64,000 bases of DNA from Mermis nigrescens. Its lineage: Eukaryota > Nematoda > Enoplea > Mermithida > Mermithidae. The stretch is from NCBI GenBank assembly GCA_036768485.1, contig JAVLUZ010000703.1:133038-197037 (forward strand), given 5' to 3'. Made by a program: the position numbers and the translations under genes. Below, one piece after another: positions 63,645 through 64,000 of this stretch. Numbering within the stretch: the stretch's first letter is position 1; every line of letters begins with the position of its first letter. The notes below the pieces were generated by a model. It worked only from the letters and a program-made list of their open reading frames with translations, searched no databases and was not told the DNA's origin.

Positions 63645-64000
63645 TGCACAGCATGGCGGATCTGGGAAGGGGGGTCAGTCGGTCTAGGACGGGGTCGAAA
63701 ATTAAGCTGTTTTGGGCCAAAATGACCTCAAAAACTGGTGTAAGCGCTAAAATAGCGTTAAAACTACGTTATTACAGTTTCTGGTCACTTTGAAGCACTT
63801 CTGGAGAAAATTTCAAATTTTCATCCATTTTGTCCTCCATTTTGCCTCATTTTCCCCACAAAATTTTCCATTTTTCCATTCTGGGGGTCTGGACCAGACA
63901 TGCGCGTGGGGGGTTTGGAGGGTCCAGAACCCCAGAATAGAAAAATGGAAACTTTTATGGAAAAATTAAGCAAAACGAAGGCCGAAAATGGATAAAAATT
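63645..64000 (+). repeat. R7 repeat and M-like fragment at the window end
   Basis: GCACAGCATGGCGGATCTGG and GGCCAAAATGACCTCAAAAA match 50270-50360. Beyond it, CATGCGCGTGGGGGGTTTGG (63899-63918) resembles an M-family end. Cut by the window edge. Confidence 0.5.

Overview
The window is eukaryotic: AT-rich, intron-containing and dominated by nested transposable elements. One split host gene is recognised with good support. It is a five-exon gene of the SRA1 family (the domain shared with the SEC31 C-terminus) at 33917-47302 on the plus strand. GT-AG introns with TTTTCAG-like acceptors, gypsy-type LTR elements with an extra 3' ORF and an RTE-type LINE fit an invertebrate animal. A nematode is plausible, but I cannot fix the species from sequence alone.

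Layout. 1-8954: the 3' part of a decayed gypsy-like LTR retroelement (Gypsy-1). It holds a gag zinc knuckle, an envelope-like segment lying between gag and protease, protease-RT-RNase H-integrase, an accessory ORF3 preceded by a splice-acceptor-like site, a polypurine tract, and the start of the 3' LTR. 8955-14517: copy 1 of a DNA-transposon-like element (X) with terminal inverted repeats of about 660 bp and a 1.7-kb insertion carrying tandem repeats. 14757-26880: a rearranged block with an inverted repeat, a direct duplication (15789-17253 and 25248-26704) carrying TIR elements that enclose tRNA-like sequences, and a second, 5'-truncated gypsy element (Gypsy-2, about 17254-24760), again with a long ORF3 region, polypurine tract and LTR. 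26881-33916: small non-autonomous elements, including a 1.2-kb hAT-like element with perfect 8-bp target duplications. 33917-47302: the SRA1-like gene, with introns of about 5.2, 2.4, 0.8 and 4.4 kb packed with one MITE family, here called M1. 47303-54800: more M1 copies, a third tRNA-bearing TIR element, and a foldback element whose arms are inverted arrays of a 15-bp unit. 54801-62140: copy 2 of X, split by an almost intact RTE-clade LINE and by an M1 copy. 62141-64000: little recognisable.

How the pieces relate. Many insertions can be dated relative to each other because the empty site survives elsewhere in the window: the LINE and an M1 copy in X copy 2 are both absent from X copy 1. M1 makes 8-bp target duplications and repeatedly inserts into other M1 copies, three times at the same subterminal GTATGCACC-like motif. 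The most unusual items are the gag-env-PR-RT order of Gypsy-1, the ORF3 with a possible DEDD-exonuclease-like fold behind a splice acceptor in both LTR elements, the self-nesting of M1, and the foldback element carried inside an M1 copy.
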